Shown here in pieces: positions 16,267 to 24,061 of a stretch of DNA of 64,000 nt. The notes under the pieces are model-generated. The model saw nothing but the letters and a program-made list of their open reading frames with translations. It did no database searches and was not told where the DNA came from. This stretch comes from Pseudovibrio sp. Ad37. GTDB taxonomy: Bacteria > Pseudomonadota > Alphaproteobacteria > Rhizobiales > Stappiaceae. The position numbers and the translations under genes are program-made. The stretch lies in NCBI RefSeq assembly GCF_001623075.1, contig NZ_LMCF01000048.1:1-64000 (forward strand), in the 5' to 3' direction. Positions within the stretch are counted from its first letter, which is position 1, and every line of letters begins with the position of its first letter.

Positions 16267-17751
16267 TTATACCGTTGTTTTCTGATGTGATGACTTCCAG
16301 ACCTCGACGGGCTCTTCTGAACCATCAGAGACTTCGTAGAAGCGCTCTTTAATCTGCCCATCAAGAGACAGTGTAATGACCGCGAACCCGTTGCGAACCC
16401 GAGGTTCCTTATTTTTCAATGGCGTATGCGAGTAGTAATCTATGTTTGGTTTGCCATCCAGACCGGAGGGAGCTCCATTCGGGATCGCTGCATTGCCAGA
16501 GCATCTTACTTTCGCAAACCGTCCATCTGGGCCTTTCGCAGCTGGCAGCTGGTCGCCGTAGACAACACCCAGATGAACATGACCCCAGTACCAATAGTCT
16601 GGTGTTCCCCCGAGATCAGTCAGCACTTCATTCCACAATGGTTCTTGTTTCAGGCCGTCGAAACTGATCGGATTATGATGGGTCAGGAGAATGACATCCT
16701 TGCCTTTTCTACCTCCAACGACTTGCTGTAACCAGTCTTTTTGGACGCTCGATTTACTGCCGCCCAAGGTGCCGTCCATGAAGAGTGTTGAGGCGGACGA
16801 GTAGTAGGCACTGTCGAGGCCCAGCATCATCCAGTCGCCAAACTTTAGCGCAAAGAAACTGGCTTTCTGCTGCTCGTTGAAAGGCGTGTTTGCAGGTGTC
16901 AGAGCGATCTTAAAGTAACCGTTCGCTCCATCATACATTTCGTGGTTGGAATTGAGTGTGAAGGACGTTCCGGCCATTTTGCCACCAGCAAAGCGGTCTG
17001 CGGGCCACATCTGGAGGAGGTTATCGTTCTCTTCACTGGATTCCGTGCCAGCGTAATAAACATCCCCGAGATGGATAATGTAGTCAGGATTATCAATCGT
17101 AGCGCTCTTGCTGATCGCGTCCATCACAGCTTTTGCGGGGCCGCCGTCGCTGGTGTAATCACCAGTCCCCCAATCTCCAAGGATCGCGATACTCACCTCG
17201 TTTTGATAGGTCCCCGCCACCAGATCGATGACGCCTGCTGGCGCGGTGTTGAAGGGCGCCTTTTTATTCGGGAAGAGGCTGTAGTAAATCACATAGACGA
17301 GGCAGACGGCCCACCCAACATCGGCCATCTCATATTTGCCGAAGCCCAAAATTGAGCCGTCTGACATGACAATGCCGCCAAGGTCGATTTGCTGTTTGAT
17401 GGTGCTGTAATCATCCAGCAGAGGAGCCTGTAATCGTCCGCCTGTTTCCCACTCCAGAAACTCTTTTACGACTGCAAACACATCCTCGTAATCTTCGGGT
17501 GGATTGAAGGTCCAGAAGAGGGAAAGGCCGAACTCAATGTTTCCGCCTTCCAGATCGATTTGTGGAGGCGAAGACTTCAAAACACCCTGCTTGTTGAGCT
17601 CGCCAAACAGCATTCGCTCGCTGGCTTGCAAGGCTTGGTTCAGGCTAGGCCCTGCGACGACTTTCGGCTTTGTATCGGTCGTTTTCAGATGTTGCAGTTG
17701 CTCTCTGATTTGGTTGATCTTGTTTTGCAGATCGGCGTTTGGCGTGTTCAT
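16267..17751 (-). CDS. Calcineurin-like metallophosphoesterase
   Basis: A 494-residue protein. An N-terminal region of about 190 residues without a recognised domain starts with a probable coiled coil (NKINQIREQLQHLK). The metallophosphoesterase domain follows with motifs in order: GDWGTGD, HLGDVYYAG, NSNHEM, THHNP and GHVHLG, which carry the metal-binding Asp, Asn and His residues. No signal peptide, so cytoplasmic. The start is ATG 17751 with GGGGGAT upstream; a TTG four codons earlier is unlikely. The arrangement resembles acid-phosphatase/exonuclease-like phosphoesterases of unknown substrate. It stands alone. Confidence 0.85.
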   Translation of the reverse strand: MNTPNADLQNKINQIREQLQHLKTTDTKPKVVAGPSLNQALQASERMLFGELNKQGVLKSSPPQIDLEGGNIEFGLSLFWTFNPPEDYEDVFAVVKEFLEWETGGRLQAPLLDDYSTIKQQIDLGGIVMSDGSILGFGKYEMADVGWAVCLVYVIYYSLFPNKKAPFNTAPAGVIDLVAGTYQNEVSIAILGDWGTGDYTSDGGPAKAVMDAISKSATIDNPDYIIHLGDVYYAGTESSEENDNLLQMWPADRFAGGKMAGTSFTLNSNHEMYDGANGYFKIALTPANTPFNEQQKASFFALKFGDWMMLGLDSAYYSSASTLFMDGTLGGSKSSVQKDWLQQVVGGRKGKDVILLTHHNPISFDGLKQEPLWNEVLTDLGGTPDYWYWGHVHLGVVYGDQLPAAKGPDGRFAKVRCSGNAAIPNGAPSGLDGKPNIDYYSHTPLKNKEPRVRNGFAVITLSLDGQIKERFYEVSDGSEEPVEVWKSSHQKTTV

Positions 17752-17925
17752 ATTATCCCCCAACTGAAGCTGAAACGTGCAGCGATCTCGCGTCGAAACC
17801 GCTGCACATGAGCATCATTCCCGCAGGCATTAGGCGACCTATGTATAAAGGTTGCAATACCTGCATTCTCACAGCTCATGACCGCTTCTGGGGGATGAAG
17901 ACAGTCTGAGGTGTGGGCTGGGTGC

Positions 17926-18294
17926 TCAGCTCATTGCCTCTGTGAAGAAGATGAGTTTGTTGTGGTCGAGATCTCTCACATAAGCTGAAATGTAAGGACC
18001 TCGCTGGTTTGGATCGCCTTCGTTGGTGCCGCCCAGGTCGATGGCCAGTTTATGAAGCCTTTTGACCTCTTCGACAGTGTCGACGCCAAAGCCAACCATC
18101 GCGCCATTTCCATGCGTTGCAGGCTTCCCATCAATGGGCAAGGCAGTCGCAAATGCAAAATTTTCATTTTGCCAATAGGTCAGCCTTTCATTGGCCGCAA
18201 CTTGCTTCGGTCCGCCTTGCTCGAAGAGTGAGTCATAGAACTTGGCGGAGGCTTCTCTGTTGTTTGTTCCGACAGTGAAATAGCCAATTTTCAT
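17926..18294 (-). CDS. VOC-family (glyoxalase-like) protein
   Basis: A 122-residue protein with the vicinal-oxygen-chelate fold: N-terminal beta-alpha-beta (MKIGYFTVGTNNREASAKFYDSLF) and a C-terminal strand with YVRDLDHNKLIFF, where the family's metal ligand Glu is usually found but here Lys-Leu follows Asn. It is probably a binding or minor detoxification protein rather than a true glyoxalase I. It is divergent from the WYL regulator across 77 bp that contain a perfect operator palindrome, so that regulator probably controls it. Confidence 0.85.
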   Translation of the reverse strand: MKIGYFTVGTNNREASAKFYDSLFEQGGPKQVAANERLTYWQNENFAFATALPIDGKPATHGNGAMVGFGVDTVEEVKRLHKLAIDLGGTNEGDPNQRGPYISAYVRDLDHNKLIFFTEAMS

Positions 18295-18341
18295 CGTGTG
18301 ATCTCCATGTGTTGAACTCGGGTCACCTCGGTTGTATTGAC

Positions 18342-18366
18342 AAATAGGACATTTAATGTCCTATTT
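18342..18366. promoter_or_regulatory. Perfect operator palindrome of the WYL regulator
   Basis: Arms AAATAGGACAT and ATGTCCTATTT, 11 bp each and perfect, flank a three-base centre. A TTGACA element overlaps its left edge (18337-18342) and the regulator ATG is only six bases beyond its right edge, so binding would block the regulator's promoter. It lies in the only gap between the regulator and the divergent VOC gene. Confidence 0.75.
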
Positions 18367-18371
18367 TTTCT

Positions 18372-19106
18372 ATGGCGCGCACAAATTCAAATGGCAGATT
18401 AAGACGGATGGAATTGCTGGCTGTTCAGCTGAAGCAGGAAGAGCTTTGCACAGTCAAAGATCTGGCCCTTCAGCATGATGTCAGCGAACGCACGATCACT
18501 CGGGACCTTCAGCTGATGCGCGAGCAGGGCCTGCCTATTGATGCTGATCGTGGTCGCGGTGGTGGTGTCCGCCTTGATCGTAACTGGGGTGTTGGGCGCA
18601 TGAACCTAGCGTACCCGGAAGCGGTCGATCTGCTGATCAGCATCGCGGTCTCAGAGCAAATGGACTCGCCCATGTTTCTGGCGAGCCTCGGTTCCGTTCG
18701 CCGACAACTGGTGGCTTCGTTCTCACCTGAAAAACGTCATAAGGTAAACCGCCTGAAGTCTCGTATCCTGATTGGGTCCACCGCCTCAACTTATGTGCAA
18801 CGGACGATCAATGCGCCTCCCAAAGATGTCGTGCAGGCGCTGCATCAGGCCTTCATCGATCAGGTGACGCTCACAATCGGATATAAGCGAGAGGACGGTG
18901 CAAGTTCCGAACGGCGGATCGAGCCTCACTACCTCATGTTGAATTATCCTGTTTGGTACGTGATCGCATTTGATCATCTGCGCAATGCGCCGCGCACATT
19001 TCGGTGTGATCGAATTCTGACGGCGGAGATGACGGGAGATCATTTCCGGCTGTTACCGAAGGAAGGGTTTCAGGAGACTTTAGACAAAAACGGCCTTCTG
19101 ATATGA
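18372..19106 (+). CDS. HTH/WYL-domain transcriptional regulator (YafY-like)
   Basis: A 244-residue regulator. An N-terminal DeoR-type helix-turn-helix (residues about 10-65, with VSERTITRDLQLMREQGLPI) is followed by a linker and a C-terminal WYL domain (PHYLMLNYPVWYVIAFDHLR; the Trp-Tyr pair is at WYV) that senses a ligand. If transcription starts about seven bases after the candidate -10, the message has almost no 5' leader, and there is no ribosome binding site before the ATG, which suggests leaderless translation. A downstream ATG at 18408 would cut into the first HTH helix. Divergent from the VOC gene. Confidence 0.88.
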   Translation: MARTNSNGRLRRMELLAVQLKQEELCTVKDLALQHDVSERTITRDLQLMREQGLPIDADRGRGGGVRLDRNWGVGRMNLAYPEAVDLLISIAVSEQMDSPMFLASLGSVRRQLVASFSPEKRHKVNRLKSRILIGSTASTYVQRTINAPPKDVVQALHQAFIDQVTLTIGYKREDGASSERRIEPHYLMLNYPVWYVIAFDHLRNAPRTFRCDRILTAEMTGDHFRLLPKEGFQETLDKNGLLI

Positions 19107-19324
19107 TTGCGGTACAAACACTCATTTCAACGCAGGCAAAACGCGAGTAACGCAGATTTCACGTAAAGAACGCAAAATCGCGCAAGCTGTTCGTTCTGTC
19201 ATGCATTCATGAGAAAATTTCCGCCTCAGATCAGCGGTAAGCTGATCCCCCTACTTGAAACACCTCACATACTCGATAAAATCTCTCAGCAATTTTAAGT
19301 ATTTGTCGTTCCAGAGGATGATCC

Positions 19325-20278
19325 ATGAAACTATTACACTCATGCGTGGCTGCTGCAGCTCTTGTTGCGTTTTCGTTTAGCGCGCAGGCGGAAACCCGCG
19401 TCACTTATAAATCAGCGAAAACCTCATCCTCCTATTACCAGATGGCAGTACAGATTGCGGAAGCAATGAAAGAAGCCTCAGGTGGAGATATCATTGTAAC
19501 CGTTGAAGAAAGTCAGGGTTCTGTTCAGAACGTGATGGAATCTGCGGTGCGCCCGGGCAACTACGTTTTCACCACACCGCCAGTGTTGGTGAAACTCGCC
19601 AAAGGCGGCAAGGCGATGTTCGAGAAGCGGGCAAATCCTAAGTTCGGTGAAATCCGTGCACTGTTCCCGATCCCGTCTCTGACCATGCACTTTGTTGTTG
19701 GTGAAGACAGTGGCATTGAGAGCTTTGCGGACATGAAGGGTAAGAAAATCCTCATCGGCAAAGGCTCTTTTGGCGCCCGCGAAGGTGCTAAGTATCTGAA
19801 ACTGTTTGGCCTTGAAGGTGAAGTAGAACTGGCGGATGTAGAGCTTTCCAACGCTGTGCCTGCGCTGAAGAATGGTCAGATTGATGGTTTCGTGACCGCC
19901 GGATCTTACCCGGCGCCAAACGTGATTGAGGCTGCTGCTGGTACCGGTGTAGATGTTCTGTCTCTTTCTGATGATCAGATCGCCCAGACCAAGCGCACCA
20001 AACTGGTGATCCCAGCTGGCACTTACGCAGGTCAAGACACTGACATTACAACGACTTCTCTGCCCGTTGTGGCTTACACGACAACACAGATGGATGATGC
20101 AACCGCGTACGCGCTGACCAAAAGCTTCTGGGACCAGAAGGAAAAAATGGGTAAGGGCGCTGCATGGTGGAATGGTGTGAGCAAAGATCTGCTTGGCAAC
20201 ATCAGCGGCAAAATCCATCCGGGTGCACTAAAGTTTTATGATGAAGTTGGCTACACAATTACCGACGCTCAGCGTTAA
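19325..20278 (+). CDS. TAXI-family TRAP transporter solute-binding protein
   Basis: A 317-residue periplasmic receptor: a signal peptide of about 22 residues (cut after SAQA) and a TAXI-family fold (NMT1-like). The N-terminal YKSAKTSSSYYQMAVQIAEA segment and the SVQNVMESAV and PNVIEAA motifs are typical. TAXI receptors serve fused TRAP permeases, which import acids such as glutamate or C4-dicarboxylates by sodium symport; the ligand here is unknown. ATG 19325 has GAGGATG upstream. The permease gene follows after a hairpin. Confidence 0.9.
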   Translation: MKLLHSCVAAAALVAFSFSAQAETRVTYKSAKTSSSYYQMAVQIAEAMKEASGGDIIVTVEESQGSVQNVMESAVRPGNYVFTTPPVLVKLAKGGKAMFEKRANPKFGEIRALFPIPSLTMHFVVGEDSGIESFADMKGKKILIGKGSFGAREGAKYLKLFGLEGEVELADVELSNAVPALKNGQIDGFVTAGSYPAPNVIEAAAGTGVDVLSLSDDQIAQTKRTKLVIPAGTYAGQDTDITTTSLPVVAYTTTQMDDATAYALTKSFWDQKEKMGKGAAWWNGVSKDLLGNISGKIHPGALKFYDEVGYTITDAQR

Positions 20279-20303
20279 GCCAACGATTTAACACACTTGC
20301 TTG

Positions 20304-20330
20304 GGCCCGGAGTGATCTTCGGGCCTTTCT
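20304..20330 (+). terminator. Intra-operon hairpin after TAXI gene
   Basis: GGCCCG/CGGGCC stem with a 10-base loop followed by TTTCT, 26 bases after the receptor stop. It probably acts as a partial terminator giving more receptor than permease. It also argues against a permease start at 20297, which would lie ahead of it. Confidence 0.65.
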
Positions 20331-20347
20331 CTTCCTGGGTTGTTTCA

Positions 20348-22105
20348 TTGAATAGAATTCATCGTTCCATCTGGCTCGTTCTCGGCGCGGCCACTGTTCT
20401 GTTTCATCTTGGGCTGATCTTTTCTGGTCTGGTTCCCAATCTGGTCAGCCGTCCGCTGCACATGGCTCTCGCGCTGCCTTGGGCGCTCATCCTGATGGCG
20501 CGTAATCCCCTTGAGAAGGTGACGGGTTATGTGCTCACAGTCTTTGGTGTTTTTGCCGCTGGCTGGATTGCATGGAACCACTCGGACCTGTCGGATCAAT
20601 ACGGCTATCTTATTGATGATTTTCAGCTTTATCTGGCATTTGGTCTGCTGATCACGGTGCTGGAAATGGCGCGCCGGGCCATCGGTTGGCCGCTGCCGCT
20701 GGTGGCTTTGATTGCTCTGGCCTATGGCATGTTTGGGCAATATATCCCCGGTGAGTTCGGCTATGCAGGCGTTCCGCTGGAAAGTTTCCTCGGCACCATG
20801 ACCATTGCTGAAGGGGGATTATGGGGCAAGCTGACGGGAGTATCCGTTGGTGTTGTCGCGATCTTTGTGATCTTCGGCGCGTTTTTGAATGCTGGTGAAG
20901 CAGGCGCTGGTTTCATGAATGTGGCTGCCGCTGCCGCAGGTAAGCTGAAAGGCGGAACGGCGAAAGTCTCTGTGATTTCATCGGCTTTGTTCGGTTCCAT
21001 CTCTGGTTCTGCTTCCGCCAACGTAGCCTCTACCGGGGCGATTACGCTGCCCGCCATGACCAAACTGGGCTACCCGCGTGCACTTGCCGCCGCCGTGGAA
21101 GCCGTTGCCTCCTCAGGGGGACAAATCATGCCGCCGCTGATGGGAGCGGGCGCTTTTGTTATGGTGGAACTGACCGGCGTTCCCTACACCGGCATCATGG
21201 CTGCTGCGATCTTGCCTGCATTTCTGTACTTCTTCGCGGTCTGGATGGGCATCAACGCGTTCGCGCGCCGCTATGAGCTGAAAGGATTGGCAACGGAGGA
21301 TCAACCGGACACGCGTTCAGTTATCATCACATCGCTGTTCTTCCTCGTGCCGTTTACGGTGCTGCTCTGGGCGATGTTTGTGCTGGGTTATACCCCTCAA
21401 TACGCGGCATGTCTGGCGATTATGGCAGCGGTTGTGCTGCTGCTGATCGACAAGAACTTCAAGGTAGACCTGCGGAAAATCGGCGGGCGCTATGAGCAGG
21501 CGCTGATGAACTCCGGCAAACAGGTGGCAATGATCGCGTCGATTATCCTCTGTGCCTCCATCATTATTGGTACGCTTGGGGTGACTGGCCTTGGGGTGAA
21601 GATTACCTCACTTATCCTCTCCGGCTCCGGCGGCATGTTGTGGCCAGCTTTGCTGCTGACAGCACTCGCCTGCATGGTTCTGGGCATGGAAGTGCCAACA
21701 ACTGCAGCTTATGTGATCTGCGTTTCTGTTGCAGGGCCAGCGCTTATTGATATCGGATTAGAACCGCTTCAGGCACACCTGTTCGTGTTCTGGTTCGCGC
21801 TGCTCTCCACCATTACTCCCCCTGTGTGCGGAGCGGTGTTTATTGCTGCAGGCATGGTCAATGAGAACTGGTTGAAGGTCGCGTTGTTCGCCATGGCGCT
21901 GGGGATTGGCCTCTACCTTATCCCTTTGGGAATGATAGCAAATCCGACACTGATCACGCTTGTGAGCTCGCCTGTTTGGTCGCTGTTGGCAACGGTGAAG
22001 GTGGGCCTTGCGCTCTCTGCAATTTCCTACGGTGTCATCGCACCATTCTCACCACTTATCCGCGGTGGTCTGATCGCCGGTGGCGGTGTGCTGCTCTTCA
22101 TCTGA
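20348..22105 (+). CDS. TRAP transporter fused permease (DctQM-like, TAXI type)
   Basis: A roughly 585-residue membrane protein fusing the small and large TRAP permease subunits: about four N-terminal helices, then a DctM-like domain of about 12-14 helices with the motifs SGSASANVASTGAITLPAM, GGQIMPPLMGAGAFVM and STITPPVCGAVFIAAG. It imports the ligand captured by the TAXI receptor. Start uncertain: TTG 20348, just before the first hydrophobic region, is preferred because a terminator-like hairpin precedes it; no classical ribosome binding site is visible. The C-terminal end is hydrophobic and complete. Confidence 0.9.
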   Translation: MNRIHRSIWLVLGAATVLFHLGLIFSGLVPNLVSRPLHMALALPWALILMARNPLEKVTGYVLTVFGVFAAGWIAWNHSDLSDQYGYLIDDFQLYLAFGLLITVLEMARRAIGWPLPLVALIALAYGMFGQYIPGEFGYAGVPLESFLGTMTIAEGGLWGKLTGVSVGVVAIFVIFGAFLNAGEAGAGFMNVAAAAAGKLKGGTAKVSVISSALFGSISGSASANVASTGAITLPAMTKLGYPRALAAAVEAVASSGGQIMPPLMGAGAFVMVELTGVPYTGIMAAAILPAFLYFFAVWMGINAFARRYELKGLATEDQPDTRSVIITSLFFLVPFTVLLWAMFVLGYTPQYAACLAIMAAVVLLLIDKNFKVDLRKIGGRYEQALMNSGKQVAMIASIILCASIIIGTLGVTGLGVKITSLILSGSGGMLWPALLLTALACMVLGMEVPTTAAYVICVSVAGPALIDIGLEPLQAHLFVFWFALLSTITPPVCGAVFIAAGMVNENWLKVALFAMALGIGLYLIPLGMIANPTLITLVSSPVWSLLATVKVGLALSAISYGVIAPFSPLIRGGLIAGGGVLLFI

Positions 22106-22118
22106 GTGCATAAAAAAA

Positions 22119-22147
22119 CAGGCGCTGCTCTGGGTGAACAGCGCCTG
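22119..22147 (-). terminator. Terminator of the phosphatase/ABC operon
   Basis: A perfect 9-bp stem CAGGCGCTG/CAGCGCCTG, followed on the minus strand by seven T residues. It ends the IMPase/AfuABC-like operon and may also stop the convergent TRAP transcript. Confidence 0.9.
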
Positions 22148-22181
22148 CAAGTTTGATCTAACCCGTTGTCTACTCGGGAGA

Positions 22182-23003
22182 CTAGGCAAACTGGGTTAGA
22201 TTTGTGAGGTCAAGAACCTCATCGAACACCTGCGGGGCAGCGCCCAAAACAGGATACGGGGCACTTGGGTTCTCAGCCATCGGAAATGGGAGAATTTTCC
22301 CGCCAGCTTCAGTGATAAGGCAGTATGCAGCCATGCAGTCCCAGGCAGACATGCGCGGCTCAACGTAGCCAACCAAGCGCCCCGCAGCGACCCATGCCAA
22401 CATCAATGCACCGGAGCCATAACGAGTGTAGCTCACGCCTGCGGACATCAGGTCTTCGAACATTTTTCCGACCTGCGCAGGAGCAACACGATCATTCGCG
22501 CCAACGCCCAGCATGCCGGTCTGCAGATTAAATCGATCAGTCACCCGAACAGGGGAACCGTTGAGTGTGGTGCCTTTACCGCGCAGCGCAGCAAAGCGTT
22601 CTTTGAGGACCGGAACATCAATGATACCGATGGCAGCACCGTCTTTGTCGGTTACAGCAATGCACACGCACCACCCTGGTAAGCCATTGAGAAAAGGGGC
22701 TGTTCCGTCAATCGGGTCGATGACCCAGGTGTAGCCGGTCGTCCCTTCCACAAAGCCAAATTCCTCACCAAGCAACGCATCCTCAGGGAAGTGCTCGGCG
22801 ATCAGGCTGCGGATTTTCTGCTCTACAGCCTTGTCGGCTTCAGAAACGACATCCTGCGGATGCCGTTTTGTGTCGATGTTCAGATCATCGCGATTGGCGA
22901 AGTGCTCAAGGGCGAGAGCCGCCGCTTCATCAGCCATCTTTTGGGCAGCGTTGAAGCGTTGCTCCAACTCGGCTGCTTGGTCCAGAACTGTTTCAGTGAT
23001 CAT
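22182..23003 (-). CDS. Inositol monophosphatase-family enzyme
   Basis: A 273-residue magnesium-dependent phosphatase with the family motifs: GEEFG (residues 79-83), DPIDGT (96-101) and a C-terminal SAWDCMAAYCLITEAGG carrying the metal-binding Trp-Asp. Members hydrolyse inositol monophosphate, histidinol phosphate or related sugar/polyol phosphates. The gene is last in the minus-strand operon with an AfuABC-like transporter and overlaps the ATPase stop by four bases. That context points to dephosphorylation of an imported phosphorylated sugar or polyol, rather than housekeeping inositol metabolism (inference). Confidence 0.88.
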   Translation of the reverse strand: MITETVLDQAAELEQRFNAAQKMADEAAALALEHFANRDDLNIDTKRHPQDVVSEADKAVEQKIRSLIAEHFPEDALLGEEFGFVEGTTGYTWVIDPIDGTAPFLNGLPGWCVCIAVTDKDGAAIGIIDVPVLKERFAALRGKGTTLNGSPVRVTDRFNLQTGMLGVGANDRVAPAQVGKMFEDLMSAGVSYTRYGSGALMLAWVAAGRLVGYVEPRMSAWDCMAAYCLITEAGGKILPFPMAENPSAPYPVLGAAPQVFDEVLDLTNLTQFA

Positions 23004-24061
23004 TTTTTACCGCCAATCAGTGCAAGACCGCGTGCATCAAAGTCGATGCCAACAGAGGTGCCGTTTTCCAGCAATTCGTCTGTGTGGTTGTCGATGACAA
23101 ACAGCAGACCAAGGTCGCTCATCACTTCGTACTGGAAATGATCACCCAGATAAGCCGCGGATTTGATCTTGCCGGTTGGACCGCCATTGACATCTCTGCT
23201 GAGCTTGATGGAGTTGGCACGCGCAGCCAGTTTGCCCTTGCCAATGCTGTGGTTACGGCTGCGCAAGTCAAAGCCTTTGCCGCCAATCTGAACGTTTGCG
23301 GTCTCTGCATTTACGTCGCTGATGTCACAGTCGAGGATGTTTGCTTCGCCGATGAAGTCAGCGATGAACTCGGAAGCAGGGCTCTCATAAAGCTCATAAG
23401 GCGTGCCATCCTGCTCGATGAGGCCATCACGCATCACAACAATGCGGTCAGAAACTGCGAGCGCTTCCTCCTGATCGTGGGTGACGTAAACTGCAGTGAA
23501 ATCAAGTCGTTGCTGGATTTCACGGATTTCAGTACGCACCAGACGACGCAGACGGGCGTCCAGATTGGAGAGCGGCTCATCAAGCAGAAGAACCTGCGGC
23601 TCCAGAACCAGTGCACGGGCAACTGCCACACGCTGCTGCTGGCCACCGGACAGCTCGGAAGGAAGACGCGGTGCTTTTTCGCGCAGGCCGACAAGGTCGA
23701 GACCTTTCAGAGCCAGATCTTCTGCGTCTTTGAAGCCACTGGATTCTAAGCCGTATTTCACGTTCTCAAGCACGCTCATGTGCGGGAACAGAGCGTAGGA
23801 CTGGAACACCATGGACACGTCACGTTCGTTCGGTGGCAGACGGGTAACGTCATCTCCACCAATCATGATGCGGCCAGAGGTTGGGGTCTCCAACCCTGCG
23901 ATCATGCGCAGGGTTGTTGTCTTGCCACACCCAGATGGCCCCAGCAGGGTAACCAGCTGACCCGGCTCGATCGTAAGATTGAGGTTCGGGATTGCAGTAA
24001 AGTCGCCGTAGTTTTTGCCGACATTTTCGAAGCGGACCTGACCAAATTTGGAATGTGTCAT
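23000..24061 (-). CDS. ABC transporter ATP-binding protein (AfuC/FbpC-like)
   Basis: A 353-residue ATPase with Walker A GPSGCGKTT (about residues 39-47), Q-loop, signature LSGGQQQRVAVARAL, Walker B VLLLDEPLSNLD and switch His in VTHDQEEA, then a C-terminal TOBE domain. This is the layout of ferric/polyamine/sugar-phosphate importers. It overlaps both neighbours by four bases (ATGA), so permease, ATPase and phosphatase are translationally coupled. Orthologues are often labelled ferric transporters, but operon context argues for a phosphorylated organic substrate. Confidence 0.9.
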   Translation of the reverse strand: MTHSKFGQVRFENVGKNYGDFTAIPNLNLTIEPGQLVTLLGPSGCGKTTTLRMIAGLETPTSGRIMIGGDDVTRLPPNERDVSMVFQSYALFPHMSVLENVKYGLESSGFKDAEDLALKGLDLVGLREKAPRLPSELSGGQQQRVAVARALVLEPQVLLLDEPLSNLDARLRRLVRTEIREIQQRLDFTAVYVTHDQEEALAVSDRIVVMRDGLIEQDGTPYELYESPASEFIADFIGEANILDCDISDVNAETANVQIGGKGFDLRSRNHSIGKGKLAARANSIKLSRDVNGGPTGKIKSAAYLGDHFQYEVMSDLGLLFVIDNHTDELLENGTSVGIDFDARGLALIGGKK

